Part shown: piece after piece, positions 50,003 to 58,694 of the stretch
Position numbering within the stretch: position 1 is the first letter of the stretch
Layout of the letters: the number at the start of each line of letters is the position of its first letter
Origin: 1-14-0-10-37-14 sp037130845
GTDB taxonomy: Bacteria; Patescibacteriota; Patescibacteriia; Patescibacteriales; Patescibacteriaceae
Direction of reading: 5' to 3'
Assembly (NCBI GenBank): GCA_037130845.1
Contig: JBAXSE010000005.1
Coordinates: 1-64,000, forward strand
DNA length: 64,000 bases
Position numbers and translations under genes: made by a program
The notes under the pieces: generated by a model
What the model was told of the DNA's origin: nothing
Seen by the model: only the letters and a program-made list of their open reading frames with translations
The model's database searches: none

Positions 50003-51133
50003 ATGAAAACATTAATCATTATTCCTACCTATAATGAACGGCAAGTCTTGCCGCAATTGTTGTTGGCGCTTGAGGCTAGCGGCGTAGAAGCTGACCTGCT
50101 ATTTGTTGATGACAATAGCCCGGATGGCAGCGCTGAGCTGATAGCCGATTGGCAAGCAACTAAGCCATTTATCCATTTGCTCAGTAGAAGCGGTAAATTA
50201 GGGCTAGGTAGCGCTTATTTGGCTGGTTTTGCTTGGGGGCTGGAACATGGCTATGAGGCGCTGGTGCAAATGGATGCTGATTTGTCGCATCATCCCGAAT
50301 ATTTGCCCCTGATGTTGGCAAAGCTGGAAGAAGGCGGTTTGGTGGTTGGCTCGCGCTATACCGAGGGTGGGGGAGTGGAAAACTGGCCTTTGTCCCGCCA
50401 GTTGGTCAGCCGCGGAGGCAGTTTGTATGCCCGCACTATCCTGGGCCTCAAGACGCGTGATCTAACCGGCGGCTTTAATGCTTGGCATCATCAGGCTCTG
50501 CGTAATATTGATTTGGCCAAGATTAAGTCAAATGGATATAGCTTCCAGATAGAAATGAAGCATCAAGCGCAACAAACCGGTGCCAAGGTAATAGAGGTGC
50601 CGATTATCTTTCGTGAACGCGCCAGCGGCCAGTCCAAGATGAGTAAAAGGATTTTTCTGGAAGCAATGTGGCGGGTATGGCTAATGTTGCTGGATAGCCG
50701 CCGTTTCCGGCCAATGAAAAAATTTATCAAGTTTTGCCTGGTGGGAGTCATCGGGCTGTCAATCGATCTGGGGTCGCTCGTCATCATGGTTGAGTATTTG
50801 CATTGGAATCTCTATGCGGCCAATCTGATTAGCTTTGTCTTGGCCTTGACTAATAATTTTTATCTTAACAAATATTGGACCTTTCGCGATCAGAACGCCG
50901 CTATATTGGTGCAATATGTTAAATTTGCAATCATCTCATTAATCGGCCTTGGTTTGAATTTTTTGATACTATATTTATTGGTTGATTTGGCGCATCTGTG
51001 GTATGTCTATGCCAAGCTGATTATTGCGGTGGTGGTCGCTTTTTGGAATTTTGGAGCGAATCATTGGTGGACCTTTAAAGTCCAGGGGGTTGTTGAAAAC
51101 TCCGCTTCTGGCTCCTGTAAGCAAAGCCAATAA
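50003..51133 (+). CDS. GT2 polyprenyl-phosphate glycosyltransferase fused to GtrA domain
   Basis: A 376-residue fusion. Residues 1-225 form a dolichyl-phosphate-mannose-synthase-like GT2: IIPTYNERQVLPQLL, LFVDDNSPDGS, QMDADLSHHPEYLP and LTGGFNAWH. Residues 240-365 form a GtrA-like four-helix membrane domain beginning FIKFCLVGVIGLSIDLG, with the usual NNFYLNKYWTFRD and NFGANHWWTFK motifs. The enzyme probably makes a polyprenyl-phosphate sugar, and the GtrA part may flip it. A leaderless promoter precedes it. The 244 bp after it show no gene. Confidence 0.93.
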   Translation: MKTLIIIPTYNERQVLPQLLLALEASGVEADLLFVDDNSPDGSAELIADWQATKPFIHLLSRSGKLGLGSAYLAGFAWGLEHGYEALVQMDADLSHHPEYLPLMLAKLEEGGLVVGSRYTEGGGVENWPLSRQLVSRGGSLYARTILGLKTRDLTGGFNAWHHQALRNIDLAKIKSNGYSFQIEMKHQAQQTGAKVIEVPIIFRERASGQSKMSKRIFLEAMWRVWLMLLDSRRFRPMKKFIKFCLVGVIGLSIDLGSLVIMVEYLHWNLYAANLISFVLALTNNFYLNKYWTFRDQNAAILVQYVKFAIISLIGLGLNFLILYLLVDLAHLWYVYAKLIIAVVVAFWNFGANHWWTFKVQGVVENSASGSCKQSQ

Positions 51134-51377
51134 AATCAGCCTGTCCTGTCAGTCGACGGACGCCCAAGCGCGGACTGTAAGTAAAAATCGCCAATTATAG
51201 GCAAAAAAGACATATTTACTACAGTTCACGTGCGCTCGCTTCTTAAACCCCTATAACTATTGACCTTTGACTAGGCAGAGTATTTGTTCTCGTGTATAAT
51301 TAATAAATAAGTGCATTATATAAGCACATAATAATCAACGCCAGCCGGGCTTGCCCGCAGCGGCGACAATAAAAACT

Positions 51378-51659
51378 ATGGCTAAGATGACCAAGTCTCA
51401 AATCTTGGAAGCGATGGCTGCTTCCATGAACATCTCCAAGAAAGAAGCTAACAACTACTTCATTGCCTTGACCGAACTGGCTTACCGCGAGGTTAAGAAG
51501 AATGGTGAATTTGTGTTGCCAGGCTTCGGCAAGATGGTTAAGACCAAAAGAGCTGCCAGAATGGGCCGCAATCCAGCCACCGGCGCTACTATCCAGATCC
51601 CTGCCAAGACTGTTGTCAAATTCCGCTTGGCCAAGGCCGCTAAGGACGCTGTGCTTTAA
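51378..51659 (+). CDS. HU/IHF-family DNA-bending protein
   Basis: A 93-residue HU-type nucleoid protein, read from the ATG at 51378. A helical N-terminus (MTKSQILEAMAASMNISKKE) leads into GEFVLPGFGKMVKTKRAARMGRNPATG, which holds the two conserved strands and the DNA-binding arm including GRNPATGATIQIPA. Length is normal. Codon use is biased to AAG, GCT and AAC, as in highly expressed genes. A terminator follows. It acts as a small homodimer in the nucleoid. A second nucleoid-type protein is encoded at 40281. Confidence 0.95.
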   Translation: MAKMTKSQILEAMAASMNISKKEANNYFIALTELAYREVKKNGEFVLPGFGKMVKTKRAARMGRNPATGATIQIPAKTVVKFRLAKAAKDAVL

Positions 51660-51682
51660 TCCCTAATTTAAGCCAATTTTGC

Positions 51683-51709
51683 AAAAAGCCTCCATAATGG
51701 AGGCTTTTT
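51683..51709 (+). terminator. Terminator after the HU gene
   Basis: AAAAAGCCTCC-ATAAT-GGAGGCTTTTT. Confidence 0.9.
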
Positions 51710-51719
51710 CTTTGTATTT

Positions 51720-51760
51720 ATACCTGCCGGAGTCTACCCGACTTGCTGGCGGGCTGGTAT
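51720..51760 (+). repeat. 40-bp imperfect palindromic repeat, copy 2
   Basis: ATACCTGCCGGAGTCTACCC and on to CTGGCGGGCTGGTAT; matches the inverse of 4118-4157. Confidence 0.65.
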
Positions 51761-51882
51761 AAAGCTAAAATAAAACATCGATTTAAGCTGTATTATATAG
51801 ATAAGCTAAGGCCATAATATATAAAATGGCTAATATTAAGTATTTTTGAAAAGACAAAAAGCGGTCTTTTGGGCTTAAATAA

Positions 51883-51911
51883 TTGACATCATCCAGTGTT
51901 TGTGGTAGTTT
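51883..51911 (+). promoter_or_regulatory. Possible promoter of the ECF sigma gene
   Basis: TTGACA, a 17-bp spacer and TAGTTT. A hairpin AAAAGAC/GGTCTTTT (51848-51873) lies just upstream. The rest of 51761-52007 shows no gene. Confidence 0.5.
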
Positions 51912-52007
51912 AGATGTTACTTAGAGCTATTTATAGTTATTATTCAATCAAGATTTTCGGCCTACTGTAACTTTTTAACCTTCTATACGTATCTTTAATT
52001 GAACCTA

Positions 52008-52595
52008 ATGTCCAATATTAGTGACAATTCGTTTTTCTCTTCAGACAAGAACCTTTTACTTCGATTAAAGAAGTATAAGGACAAGGAAGCCTTTCTCGAG
52101 GCTTACCAGTCTTACGCGGAGGATATCTACCGTTTTTTATACTTCAAAGTAGGCGGAGAAGAGGACGCCCGCGATTTGACTTCGGCTGTCTTTGTAAAGG
52201 CCTGGAGTTATGTCCGTGACGGCCGCCTTAAGGATGAGGAGAATTACAAGAGCTTGCGCGCTTTCCTTTATAAGATCGCCCGCAACGAAGCCATCGATTT
52301 TTTTCGAGCTAAGAAGGCCGTTACCTTTACCGAGGCCTCTCTGGACGGACAAACAGCCGATATTGCCTCGAGCCAAGACTTGTTAGCTGAGGCTGCTCAA
52401 GGCTCCGACAACGAAGCTCTTAAGCGCCATCTGGCTCATCTCAAAAGCGAATATCAGTCAGTTTTGGTCATGTATTATATCAACGAACTTTCCATTTCCG
52501 AAATAGCTTCTGCCCTGGGTAAGTCCAAGGGTAATGTCCGTGTGACAGTCTTCCGGTCCCTCAAAGCCCTGCGTGAGCTAATGGAACAAGAATAA
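52008..52595 (+). CDS. ECF-type RNA polymerase sigma factor
   Basis: A 195-residue sigma-70-family factor with regions 2 and 4 only. Region 2 includes IYRFLYFKVGGEEDARDLTSAVF and AFLYKIARNEAIDFFR (given here as separate motifs). Region 4 includes YINELSISEIASALGKSKGNVRV, its helix-turn-helix. A TTG 9 bp upstream is in frame but the ATG at 52008 is preferred. The DUF5667 gene 92 bp downstream often accompanies such factors in CPR genomes. Its targets may include the envelope genes downstream; this is inference from position. Confidence 0.92.
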   Translation: MSNISDNSFFSSDKNLLLRLKKYKDKEAFLEAYQSYAEDIYRFLYFKVGGEEDARDLTSAVFVKAWSYVRDGRLKDEENYKSLRAFLYKIARNEAIDFFRAKKAVTFTEASLDGQTADIASSQDLLAEAAQGSDNEALKRHLAHLKSEYQSVLVMYYINELSISEIASALGKSKGNVRVTVFRSLKALRELMEQE

Positions 52596-52687
52596 AACTT
52601 TTAATTCCCGGTGCCTCTAACTTTACCCGCTCGTATTGCTCTGCAATCGTTCGGGCAAGCAAACTTTACAGGCCTTATAAGCTGATT

Positions 52688-53509
52688 ATGAAAGAGAGAG
52701 AGATTATCGCCCAACTCAAACAGATGAAAGCCGTCCGCCCCAGCCAACAGTGGTTGCAGGAGCAGGCGGTGGTTTTGCGCGCCCAGGTGTATAGCGGCGT
52801 AGAAGAACGCGAGGAGTTGGGTTTTTGGTCCAAATTCGAAATTATGACCGCCAGATTATCTCAGCCTTATGCCATGGTTGCTTTGATTGCTTTGTTTTTC
52901 TTAGGTTCCGGTACTGCCGGCTGGGTGGCTGGTCAGAATGCCAAGCCGGGCGAACCTCTGTATATTGCCAAACAGCTTAGCGAAAAGGCGCAGTTTGCCC
53001 TCGCTTTTAATGATAAGTCCAAGGCGAAGCTCAATCTGGCTTTTGCCCGTGAGCGCGCCAGCGAAATCCTAGCCATGATCGCCAGCAATCAAAACGGCGA
53101 TAAGGTTGCCGGTTTGTCCAATGACTTCCACAAGGAATTGTCAGCCGCCATGGCTCGTCTGGAGCGCATCATGCCCCAGTCTAAGGCAACTGTGAGGCCT
53201 GTCGAGGTCGCAGCAACCAAGCCAAAGGCGACCGCCAAGGCAGCGCCTGCCAAGGCGGCAGCCAAACCGGCCGTAGCCAAAAACCAAAAAGCGACTACCA
53301 GCCAGCCTACCGATCCTGAGTATTTTACCGCCGGCTCCAACAAAGACGGCCTGCGGGTTGATATATCCGCTGTTGATCCAACCGTGCCCAAGGTGGATAA
53401 CGCGCAAGAAGCGGTCAAAAAGGCCGAGGATTTGTTTAATAATCAGGATTACCAGGGTGCTCAGGATGTCTTGAATCAGGCCAACCAGTTGTTGGATCAG
53501 GCTAAGTAA
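52688..53509 (+). CDS. DUF5667 membrane protein, possible anti-sigma factor
   Basis: A 273-residue protein with a cytoplasmic N-terminal region (about 1-60), one membrane helix (PYAMVALIALFFLGSGTAGW) and an outer part beginning KPGEPLYIAKQLSEKAQFAL, the DUF5667 hallmark. An Ala/Lys/Pro-rich linker (about 160-205) precedes a helical C-terminal segment (DLFNNQDYQGAQDVLNQA). Placement after an ECF gene and the single helix suggest an anti-sigma factor or sensor. No zinc-binding HxxxCxxC motif is seen. Confidence 0.8.
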   Translation: MKEREIIAQLKQMKAVRPSQQWLQEQAVVLRAQVYSGVEEREELGFWSKFEIMTARLSQPYAMVALIALFFLGSGTAGWVAGQNAKPGEPLYIAKQLSEKAQFALAFNDKSKAKLNLAFARERASEILAMIASNQNGDKVAGLSNDFHKELSAAMARLERIMPQSKATVRPVEVAATKPKATAKAAPAKAAAKPAVAKNQKATTSQPTDPEYFTAGSNKDGLRVDISAVDPTVPKVDNAQEAVKKAEDLFNNQDYQGAQDVLNQANQLLDQAK

Positions 53510-53511
53510 TT

Positions 53512-54270
53512 ATGAAGAGCACCTATGCCGAGAGGCTGCTGCCGGAGGAAGCAAAGGATCAATTGATCTATGATGAGCATTTGGTGCGTTACCAATTGGC
53601 TCAAAAGTTAGCCGTAGGCAAAGTGGTGCTGGATGTGGCCAGCGGTGAGGGTTATGGCTCGGCCATGCTGGCCAAGACGGCCGCGACTGTTACCGGTGTC
53701 GATATCAGCGAAGAAGCGCTGTCTAAGGCTCGCGCTAAGTATGCCCATTTGTCCAATCTGCATTTTGTAGCCGATTCTGCCCAGAGCTTGGCTAAAATCG
53801 CCAGCCAATCCATCGATCTTGTCGTGTCCTTTGAAACTATCGAACATTTGCCCGATTATCAGCAGTATTTGATAGCTTTGGCTCGCGTGCTGAAGCCAAA
53901 CGGTTTGGCCCTTATTAGTACGCCGAACAAAGAGCTGTTCCATGAAGAAAATCCCTTCCATCTAAAGGAATTTAGCAAAAAAGAGTTTGCTGAGGCGCTC
54001 AAAGATAAGTTTGCCTTTGTCAAAATCTACGAACAGGCTAACGGCCTGGCTAGCGTCATCAAGACCGAAGGCAAGCAGACCCAGCTGACTATCTCCAGCG
54101 GGGGAGCGGCGCAATATTTCATCGCCCTTTGCTCACCCGACGCTCATTGCTTGACCCGTCTGGAAACAGACATTATCAGCTTTAACGCTCTGGCTCACGA
54201 ACGTCGTGAGAACAACCCAGCCTGGAAGATGATCAACCGCCTTTACAAGATCTATAAAAAAGTGTTTTAA
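53512..54270 (+). CDS. SAM-dependent class I methyltransferase
   Basis: A 252-residue Rossmann-fold methyltransferase. Motif I is VVLDVASGEGYGSAML near residue 43; the acidic residue after strand 2 is in VTGVDISEEAL; motif IV is IDLVVSFETIEHLPDY and motif VI RVLKPNGLALISTPN. It starts 2 bp after the DUF5667 gene and is probably co-transcribed. A C-terminal basic helix (KMINRLYKIYKKVF) could bind membrane. The substrate is unknown; a glycan or lipid is plausible in this neighbourhood. Confidence 0.9.
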   Translation: MKSTYAERLLPEEAKDQLIYDEHLVRYQLAQKLAVGKVVLDVASGEGYGSAMLAKTAATVTGVDISEEALSKARAKYAHLSNLHFVADSAQSLAKIASQSIDLVVSFETIEHLPDYQQYLIALARVLKPNGLALISTPNKELFHEENPFHLKEFSKKEFAEALKDKFAFVKIYEQANGLASVIKTEGKQTQLTISSGGAAQYFIALCSPDAHCLTRLETDIISFNALAHERRENNPAWKMINRLYKIYKKVF

Positions 54271-54318
54271 CTTGTAACTTTTGTCCTTTTCATTCGTATA
54301 TTAATATATAAATTGTGC

Positions 54319-54350
54319 GACTTGTCCCGAACTTGCTTCGGGAAGCACTC
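54319..54350 (+). repeat. Dispersed GC hairpin repeat
   Basis: GACTTGTCCCGAACTTGCTT then CGGGAAGCACTC. It matches 49874-49900 and, inverted, 28164-28190. AT-rich words (ATACTTTTCCATTTAT) and a CCGCCAGTTGGCGG hairpin follow, as at 46569. Confidence 0.65.
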
Positions 54351-54439
54351 AATACTTTTCCATTTATCCGCCAGTTGGCGGATTAGCTTTTACATTACAC
54401 GATAGTGTAGGTCTGTGAGTATTCCAACCATTGGAGTTC

Positions 54440-54674
54440 TTGCAGTTCTGCGTTATCGCAGTTCTGGCAGAGTAACAGGTCGACAGCACCGCAAGGGCTG
54501 GCTCTCGCCGCCGTCGCTCAACAACGCAATCGTTTGACTATCCTTTTTGAACGTTTGTCGAGCGCGGCCTAAACTAAACTGGTTCGTTTTAGATTAACTT
54601 AGCTTTTCTCTGCAGATTTTGCGGGGGAGCGGGATTCCGGTTAATCTAGAAAGAACTAAAGGATTAAAACAATT
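54440..54674 (+). promoter_or_regulatory. Long structured leader of the main S-layer-like gene
   Basis: A CTGCG-TTAT-CGCAG hairpin (54448-54461) with GCAGTTCTG on both sides, then a possible promoter TTGAAC (54547), 17-bp spacer and TAAACT (54570). A later stem AGATTAAC/GTTAATCT surrounds GGGGGAGCGGGA before the ATG. The ribosome binding site is AAAGGA. Long leaders are common for abundant surface proteins. Promoter assignment is weak. Confidence 0.45.
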
Positions 54675-57600
54675 ATGCAAAAATTAAAGAAAATCTTCGC
54701 CGTCTCGACGATCATTGCCATGGTTTTAGCTATCATGCCCGTTGCACACGTCAACGCCGCTGCAGCTGATGGTGATGTCATCAAGATGAATGGCGTATCG
54801 TCCGTTTACTACCTCAAGGGTGGCAAGCGCTACGTATTTCCTAACGAGGCTACCTATTTTTCATGGTACTCCGATTGGAATGCTGTCAAGACTGTTCCTC
54901 AGGATGAGCTTTATGCCTATCCATTGGGCGGTAATGTCACATTGCGTGCCGGAACCAAGCTCGTTAAGATCACAACCAACCCAACCGTTTACGCGGTTGA
55001 ACCGAACGGCACTTTGCGTTCTATCGTCAGCGAGGCCAACGCCATCGCTCTCTATGGCCCAAACTGGGCTCAGAACGTAGTTGACGTTCCGGATGCTTTC
55101 TTCACCAACTATACTACCGGCGCTCCTTTGACTGCTGGTGTTTATCCTGTCGGTACCGTTTTGAATGCCCAAGGCACTCAGGATCTGTATTATTGGGATG
55201 GCACAAGCTATCGCAAATTTGCGACCGAAGCCGCTTTCTTGGCCAATGGTTTCAGCTTCAACCAAGTTGTCACCACTGCCAAGGCTATCACCACTGCTGG
55301 CACTGCCATCACTGCTGCTGAAGCTGCTTTGACCAACGTTGCTCAGGGTGCCACAACCGGCCAAGGCGGTGCGGTTGTTATTCCTAGCGGTTCCGGTTTG
55401 ACCGTCGCTGCTGCCACTGATTCCCCAGCTGCTACCAACTTGCCTCTGAATGCCAACAATGTGTCATTCTTGAAGTTCAATTTGACTGCCGCTGCCGATG
55501 GCGATATGACTGTCAGCTCTTTAGCCGTTACCAGAACTGGTATCGGTGGCGCTGCTGACTTCAGCAATGTCTATCTTTATGATGGCATGACTCGCTTGAC
55601 CACTGGTCGCAGTGTCAATTCCAGCACCAACATGGCCACTTTCACTGGCTTGAACTTGGTTGTTCCTAAGGGCACCACCAAGACCATCACTTTGACTGCC
55701 GATTTGAGCGGTACCGCTACTTCCGCCGGTCACAATGACGCTTTTGCCATTGTTGCCGCTGGCGATGTTGTTACCACTGGCGGTGTCGTTTCTGGCACTT
55801 TCCCATTGAATGGCAATAACATGAGCATTATCTCTCAGAACGTCGGTTCCGTGACTATTGCCAAGACCCAAGCTTTGGCTAATCCTAAGGCTGGTGAAAT
55901 GGGCGCCAAGGTGGCTGCCTTCACTTTGACCGCCGGTTCTACCGAAGATATCTCTGTCAAGAACATCACTTTGTATCAGATTGGCAACATCTCTGTTTCC
56001 AATATGACCAATTTTGTCTTGAAGCAGGGCGGCAATGTTGTCGCTACCGCTACCGGTATCGTCAAGAACAACATCGTTTTGACCTTCACTACTCCTTATA
56101 GTATGTTGAAGGGTGATGTGAAGACCTTCGAATTGTATGCTGATGTCAATGGCGCAGCTCGCGCCGGCGATACCAGCAGAATCTACCTGGATAACAACTC
56201 CGATCTGTATGCTGTGGGCAAGACCTATGGCTTCGGTGTCGGTGTTACTCGCACTGCCTATGACAACGGTTCCAACGATGGTACTTATGCTTCTTGGGTG
56301 TCTGTCGATGCCGGTCAAGTGACCATGGCTTTCCAGGGTCCTGCCGTTATGGATTATGCAATCCAGACCAAGGGCGCTGAACTTTTCCGCTTTACCATCA
56401 CTTCTCAGAGCAATGTGGAAATCCGCAACACTCGTTTGACCATGGCTGCCGGCGGCACCGTTACCGCTGCTAGCGGTTTATGGAACGCGACTGGTAGTTC
56501 TGCCAACTACACCAACATCAAGTTCGTTGATGCTACAACCGGTGCAGTTTTGGCCGGTCCTAAGGATGTTGATTCCACCTCCGATACTTCCCAGGCTTTG
56601 GTTTATACCGATACTTGGAATGTCAACGCCGGTCAGACCAGAACCATCAAGGTTTTGGCTGATATTGCCAACTTTACCCCAGCTGCCAACGAAACCATCA
56701 CGGCTTCTTTGGGCGCTTTCCAGGCCAACGATATCAAGAATCTAGACAACAACTTGTTTGTTGATACCACCACCATTGTTCCGTCCACCGGTATTTCCGG
56801 CAACGCCAACAATGTCAAGTCCGGTTCTTTGACCGTGACCCAAGCCGGTACTCCTTCTGTTAACACCTATATCAATGGTGCTAGCGGAACCCCAGGTGCC
56901 GCTATGACTGGTATCAACTTGCAAGCCGGTACCGGCAAAGATCTGACCATCACTTCGGTCAAGGTCACTGCTGCTAGCGCTGGCGGCCCTGCTGGCTGCA
57001 GCACTCCTGCTACTTGTATTTTGGACTTGAAGTTGTATGACGGCGCCAATCAGGTCGGTGTCACCAGATCTTTGTCTTCCGGTACTGCTACCTTCTCGAA
57101 CCTTTCTGTTCCAGTAGGCAAGGGTACTACCAAGACTTTGGTCGTGTATGCCGACTTGAATAACGTTTCCGGCTTCACTTCTACCACTTCTACTTTGACT
57201 GTTTCTGTGGGCACTGTGTCTACCGACATCACTGCTCAGGATGCTGATGGCAATACGATTGCCGCTGCCGGTACTGTTGCCGGTATTGCTCAATCCATCA
57301 TCGGTTCCGGTTCCGTGTCTGTCGCTAAGGCTGGTGATCAACCTGGCATCTCTGATGCTCGTTTGGTTGCCGCCGGCGCCACTGATGTGGTCCTAGGCAA
57401 ATTCAACTTCAGCGCTGTTAACGAAGACTTGAAGTTGAACAAGATCAGAATCAAGGTTGCGGGTACGGCTGCCGGTTCCGGCGCTATCCGTGAAGTAGCC
57501 AGCATCTCTCTATGGGATGATGCTACCAACACCATGATTGCTGCTTATGCCACTCCTTTCCAGGCCGTTGATAACACTACCACTACTTATGCGGTAGCCG

Positions 57601-58490
57601 ACTTCAATGCCACTACTGCTGATTTCATCGTTCCGAAGAGCGGTTCCAGAGTCTTGACTGTCAAGGCTAATCTGAACAGCACTGCGGTCGGTGCTCGCGA
57701 TGGCCAGACTTTGACCACCAGCATCGAACGTGGTACCACCAACAGCATCGAACGTGGTACCACCAAATTTGATGGTACTGTCGGTTCCGATACTTTGAGC
57801 AGCTTGTATGAATTCCGTGGTATCAACGGTTCTAACACTGTCTACAACACTTTGGCCGCTGACGTGACTGCTAATGCTATTTATGTCTATAAGAGCATTC
57901 CTACTGTCGCTGTCGTCGCTTTGCCTACCAACACTTTGGTCGGTGGCGAACAGACCATTGCCAGATTCAGTGTGACCGCCGATGCTAAGGGCGCTATCGA
58001 TTGGACCAGAATTGTCTTCACGACTACCGGTTCTGCCTTTACCGCCTCCGGTGCCGTTACTTCAGCCAGATTGGTTGACGAATCCGGTACCACTGTGGCT
58101 AACACCACTGCCAACGTTGCTTCCGGCTTGTCTACTGCCACCAGTACTCCTAACGGCTTGATTACCGTTACTTCTACTCTTGACCAGCAGATCGGTGCCG
58201 GCGCTACCAGAACTTACAGCTTGAAGGCGACTATCGCCGGTGCCACCACTGGCTCCAGCTTGTCCACCTACATCGCTGCTCCTGCTGGTACTGCCTATGG
58301 CGCTCCTGTCAACAGCAATGCTGCCTTGGCTGCCAACAGCGGTTTGTCCTCCTTCGTTTGGTCTGATGAATCCGGTTGGAATGGCACCACTTATGTGGCC
58401 CATGCCTATGGAACTCTAGGATCGACCGACTATTCTAACGAATGGAAGATCAAGACTATACCGACTGACTCTCAGACCCTCGCTAAATAA
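54675..58490 (+). CDS. Large S-layer-like surface protein
   Basis: A 1271-residue exported protein. Signal peptide at 1-29 (VSTIIAMVLAIMPVAHVNAA). Residues 35-215 hold repeated modules with YYLKGGKRYVFPNEATYFSWY, TVYAVEPNGTLRSI and DLYYWDGTSYRKFATEAAF. Residues about 240-1271 are tandem beta-sandwich repeats, each starting near a GSxTVxxA or LxVAAATDSP strand and including LNLVVPKGTTKTITLTADL-like segments. Codon use is strongly biased and few Lys codons are AAA, unlike neighbours, pointing to very high expression. From residue 715 it is homologous to the protein at 58695, ending DSQTLAK in both. It is probably the main cell-surface layer subunit. Confidence 0.87.
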   Translation: MQKLKKIFAVSTIIAMVLAIMPVAHVNAAAADGDVIKMNGVSSVYYLKGGKRYVFPNEATYFSWYSDWNAVKTVPQDELYAYPLGGNVTLRAGTKLVKITTNPTVYAVEPNGTLRSIVSEANAIALYGPNWAQNVVDVPDAFFTNYTTGAPLTAGVYPVGTVLNAQGTQDLYYWDGTSYRKFATEAAFLANGFSFNQVVTTAKAITTAGTAITAAEAALTNVAQGATTGQGGAVVIPSGSGLTVAAATDSPAATNLPLNANNVSFLKFNLTAAADGDMTVSSLAVTRTGIGGAADFSNVYLYDGMTRLTTGRSVNSSTNMATFTGLNLVVPKGTTKTITLTADLSGTATSAGHNDAFAIVAAGDVVTTGGVVSGTFPLNGNNMSIISQNVGSVTIAKTQALANPKAGEMGAKVAAFTLTAGSTEDISVKNITLYQIGNISVSNMTNFVLKQGGNVVATATGIVKNNIVLTFTTPYSMLKGDVKTFELYADVNGAARAGDTSRIYLDNNSDLYAVGKTYGFGVGVTRTAYDNGSNDGTYASWVSVDAGQVTMAFQGPAVMDYAIQTKGAELFRFTITSQSNVEIRNTRLTMAAGGTVTAASGLWNATGSSANYTNIKFVDATTGAVLAGPKDVDSTSDTSQALVYTDTWNVNAGQTRTIKVLADIANFTPAANETITASLGAFQANDIKNLDNNLFVDTTTIVPSTGISGNANNVKSGSLTVTQAGTPSVNTYINGASGTPGAAMTGINLQAGTGKDLTITSVKVTAASAGGPAGCSTPATCILDLKLYDGANQVGVTRSLSSGTATFSNLSVPVGKGTTKTLVVYADLNNVSGFTSTTSTLTVSVGTVSTDITAQDADGNTIAAAGTVAGIAQSIIGSGSVSVAKAGDQPGISDARLVAAGATDVVLGKFNFSAVNEDLKLNKIRIKVAGTAAGSGAIREVASISLWDDATNTMIAAYATPFQAVDNTTTTYAVADFNATTADFIVPKSGSRVLTVKANLNSTAVGARDGQTLTTSIERGTTNSIERGTTKFDGTVGSDTLSSLYEFRGINGSNTVYNTLAADVTANAIYVYKSIPTVAVVALPTNTLVGGEQTIARFSVTADAKGAIDWTRIVFTTTGSAFTASGAVTSARLVDESGTTVANTTANVASGLSTATSTPNGLITVTSTLDQQIGAGATRTYSLKATIAGATTGSSLSTYIAAPAGTAYGAPVNSNAALAANSGLSSFVWSDESGWNGTTYVAHAYGTLGSTDYSNEWKIKTIPTDSQTLAK

Positions 58491-58521
58491 CCCTTTTGTA
58501 AGGATTATCTAGTATAGGTAG

Positions 58522-58559
58522 AAACACCCTCTCCGGCTCTAAGCCGGAGAGGGTGTTTT
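58522..58559 (+). terminator. Strong terminator after the S-layer-like gene
   Basis: AAACACCCTCTCCGGCT and AGCCGGAGAGGGTGTTT with a 3-base loop, then TT. Confidence 0.9.
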
Positions 58560-58694
58560 GTTTTAGCCGCCGTAGCTTTAGCGAAGGGGGCTGTCGTTTT
58601 GCACTTTTGAGATGCGGCAGCCTATAGCCGCGGCCTTTATTATTTATAAAATCAGTAGTATAATGAATAAATATTTGGAAATTAAGCAATATTT

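Noticed and set aside
51134..51377. A small RNA or tRNA gene between the GT2-GtrA and HU genes
   Set aside because: No cloverleaf, no terminator and no promoter pair could be found by eye; only AT-rich sequence with a weak TATAAT before HU.
55521..56318. Open frame of 265 codons opposite the S-layer-like gene
   Set aside because: Shadow frame produced by the strong codon bias of the sense gene, like several others in 54.8-58.4 kb.
57720..57770. CRISPR-like array
   Set aside because: Only two adjacent 24-bp copies without spacers, in frame within a gene. No array or cas gene was seen anywhere.
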